Of a DNA stretch of 24,425 nt, positions 21,097 through 24,425 are shown piece by piece. The notes below the pieces were generated by a model, which was not told the DNA's origin, searched no databases, and saw only the letters and a list, made by a program, of their open reading frames with translations. How positions within the stretch are numbered: the stretch's first letter is position 1; each line of letters starts with the position of its first letter. The position numbers and the translations under genes were made by a program. Location: contig BLXT01004121.1 of the NCBI GenBank assembly GCA_019648995.1, forward strand, positions 47,181 to 71,605, written 5' to 3'. This stretch comes from Plakobranchus ocellatus. Lineage: Eukaryota > Mollusca > Gastropoda > Plakobranchidae.

Positions 21097-21349
21097 CCAA
21101 TCAGGAGAGATTGTGATTGGACCTTTTAAAATAGGAAATCATCCCATTCAAGAATGTGATTTGCCTTTGTAAAGTCGATCATGTTCACATTTATAATAAC
21201 CTCACAATCTTTATAGCACCGGACAGGCAGCGGCTGATTTAGCGACGCTGCTGACCTGTCATTGGTGGCGAGTTTGTATTCAAAATTTTGAGTCAGTGCT
21301 GTTTGCAGTTAAGTTTTGCCCACACCAGCGTTCTTTTCTCTCAGCCAAT
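21097..21349. promoter_or_regulatory. Cluster of four CCAAT boxes
   Basis: CCAAT occurs at 21097 and 21345 on the plus strand, and as ATTGG (minus-strand CCAAT) at 21116 and 21261. The first pair forms an inverted CCAATCA / TGATTGG arrangement. CCAAT boxes bind NF-Y and cluster in promoters and enhancers. No coding exon or clear TATA box was found beside them, so a regulatory role is inferred only. Confidence 0.35.
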
Positions 21350-23576
<2,227 letters not shown>

Positions 23577-24370
23577 TTTCTTCTCTCTGAATTGGTCAAA
23601 TGAGAGGTTAAAATACACAGTCGAAGCTTTTTACACTTTATAATGAAGACCATCCACTTGCTTTTACTGTGAGATTAGTAAAGAAAATCGTGTTAGTCTT
23701 GGGCAGCATCAAGAAATTGTCACCTCTTTTTTTAGATCCTTTAATTTGTCATAAGATCTAAATATTCACCAATGGCGGTTAGATCAAGAAAGACGTTGAT
23801 TTCGAGCAGATTCAAATAGAGATCTAGGCTTTAAATAAGCAGTCAAGCTGTCTCAACTTTTCAGGATTTAGATTGCTTCAGCGGCGAGGAAACTAATTGA
23901 GAAAAAGAACATTCGAAAAGTCGATATGGTCAGATGCGTTGGTCTGGCTTTGCATTGCAGGACTGTTTAAATTACTATTTGGAATGCTAAATAAAGTGGA
24001 AAGGTTTTTCCATAGCTTTTTGGTGCAAATTTTAATCGAATTGTGAGCCAAGCTTTTGAATAGGTGAATCAAGAGGCAAAATATTGAAATGTATTATGCA
24101 TTCTTCGTCGAGTGTTGAAATTTACGTTCACGGAACTATGACAGTTCAGACTGAGAATCCACCGTTCTTGTCCCTCCACCTTTCACTCCATTACCGCCGC
24201 TTGGCCTGATAAGATCCATGAAGCTCAGCAAACACAATAATATAGCCTTTGTTACGAGAAATTCAAATAAAATCCTGACTAAAACAAACATGCTGTTAAA
24301 ATCGCACATTTAGACACGCATAGATGGGTACAGAAAGTCACGTCCACACAAGAGCAACACACACAAACAC
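23577..24370. other. Non-coding stretch, no gene seen
   Basis: Unique AT-rich sequence between two trinucleotide arrays. No open frame, RNA gene or repeat structure could be supported. Confidence 0.4.
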
Positions 24371-24381
24371 ACAATAACAAT

Positions 24382-24425
<44 letters not shown>
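24371..24425 (+). repeat. (AAC)n microsatellite running off the window end
   Basis: After ACAATAACAATAACAAC the sequence is pure CAA/AAC repeat to the last base, so its true length is unknown. Confidence 0.95.

Overview
The window is AT-rich, repeat-laden eukaryotic DNA and almost certainly comes from an animal nuclear genome. The evidence is very low gene density, long (GA)n, (TA)n, (ATC)n and (AAC)n microsatellites, a decayed LINE reverse-transcriptase end, and intron-like GT...AG signals. The LINE type and the dense GA microsatellites would fit a mollusc or another marine invertebrate, but the sequence alone does not prove a taxon. There are no bacterial operons, rRNA genes or CRISPR arrays. 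Most short open frames are low-complexity or chance frames and are not annotated as genes.

Layout. Positions 1-555 hold the 3' end of a dead LINE on the plus strand. Positions 1020-1186 hold a roughly 57-bp minisatellite, and 2523-2843 a diverged two-copy duplication in a pyrimidine-rich tract. The only convincing protein-coding signal is on the minus strand between about 5501 and 4450. It comprises a probable terminal exon (4584-4450), a 239-bp candidate intron with GTGAGC/AG borders, a longer exon (5254-4824) containing a 12-residue repeat, and a less certain upstream exon (5501-5292). The protein is not recognised. A 1-nt length difference between two repeat units and a phase mismatch at the splice junction suggest a pseudogene, an assembly error or a mis-set exon border.

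Positions 5500-10440 look like plain AT-rich intron or intergenic DNA. A tRNA-like A-box pair, possibly a SINE fragment, lies at 10451-10560. From 11.9 to 16.5 kb there is a series of GA/CT/TA microsatellites. Two of the GA tracts share the same unique 3' flank, and one tract is a near-perfect (TC)n(TA)n(AG)n palindrome of about 106 bp.

Positions 17173-18600 are a tandem duplication with a steady 714-bp period. Each copy carries a strong GTAAGT donor-like site, and the second copy carries an expanded GTTGNN array. A second tandem pair of about 190 bp follows directly. Positions 21097-21349 hold four CCAAT boxes in 253 bp, a promoter-like cluster. The window ends in long (TCA)n and (AAC)n arrays. 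No complete gene system is visible. The items most worth a second look are the minus-strand exon set, the 714-bp duplication with conserved splice-like signals, and the microsatellite-associated repeat family.
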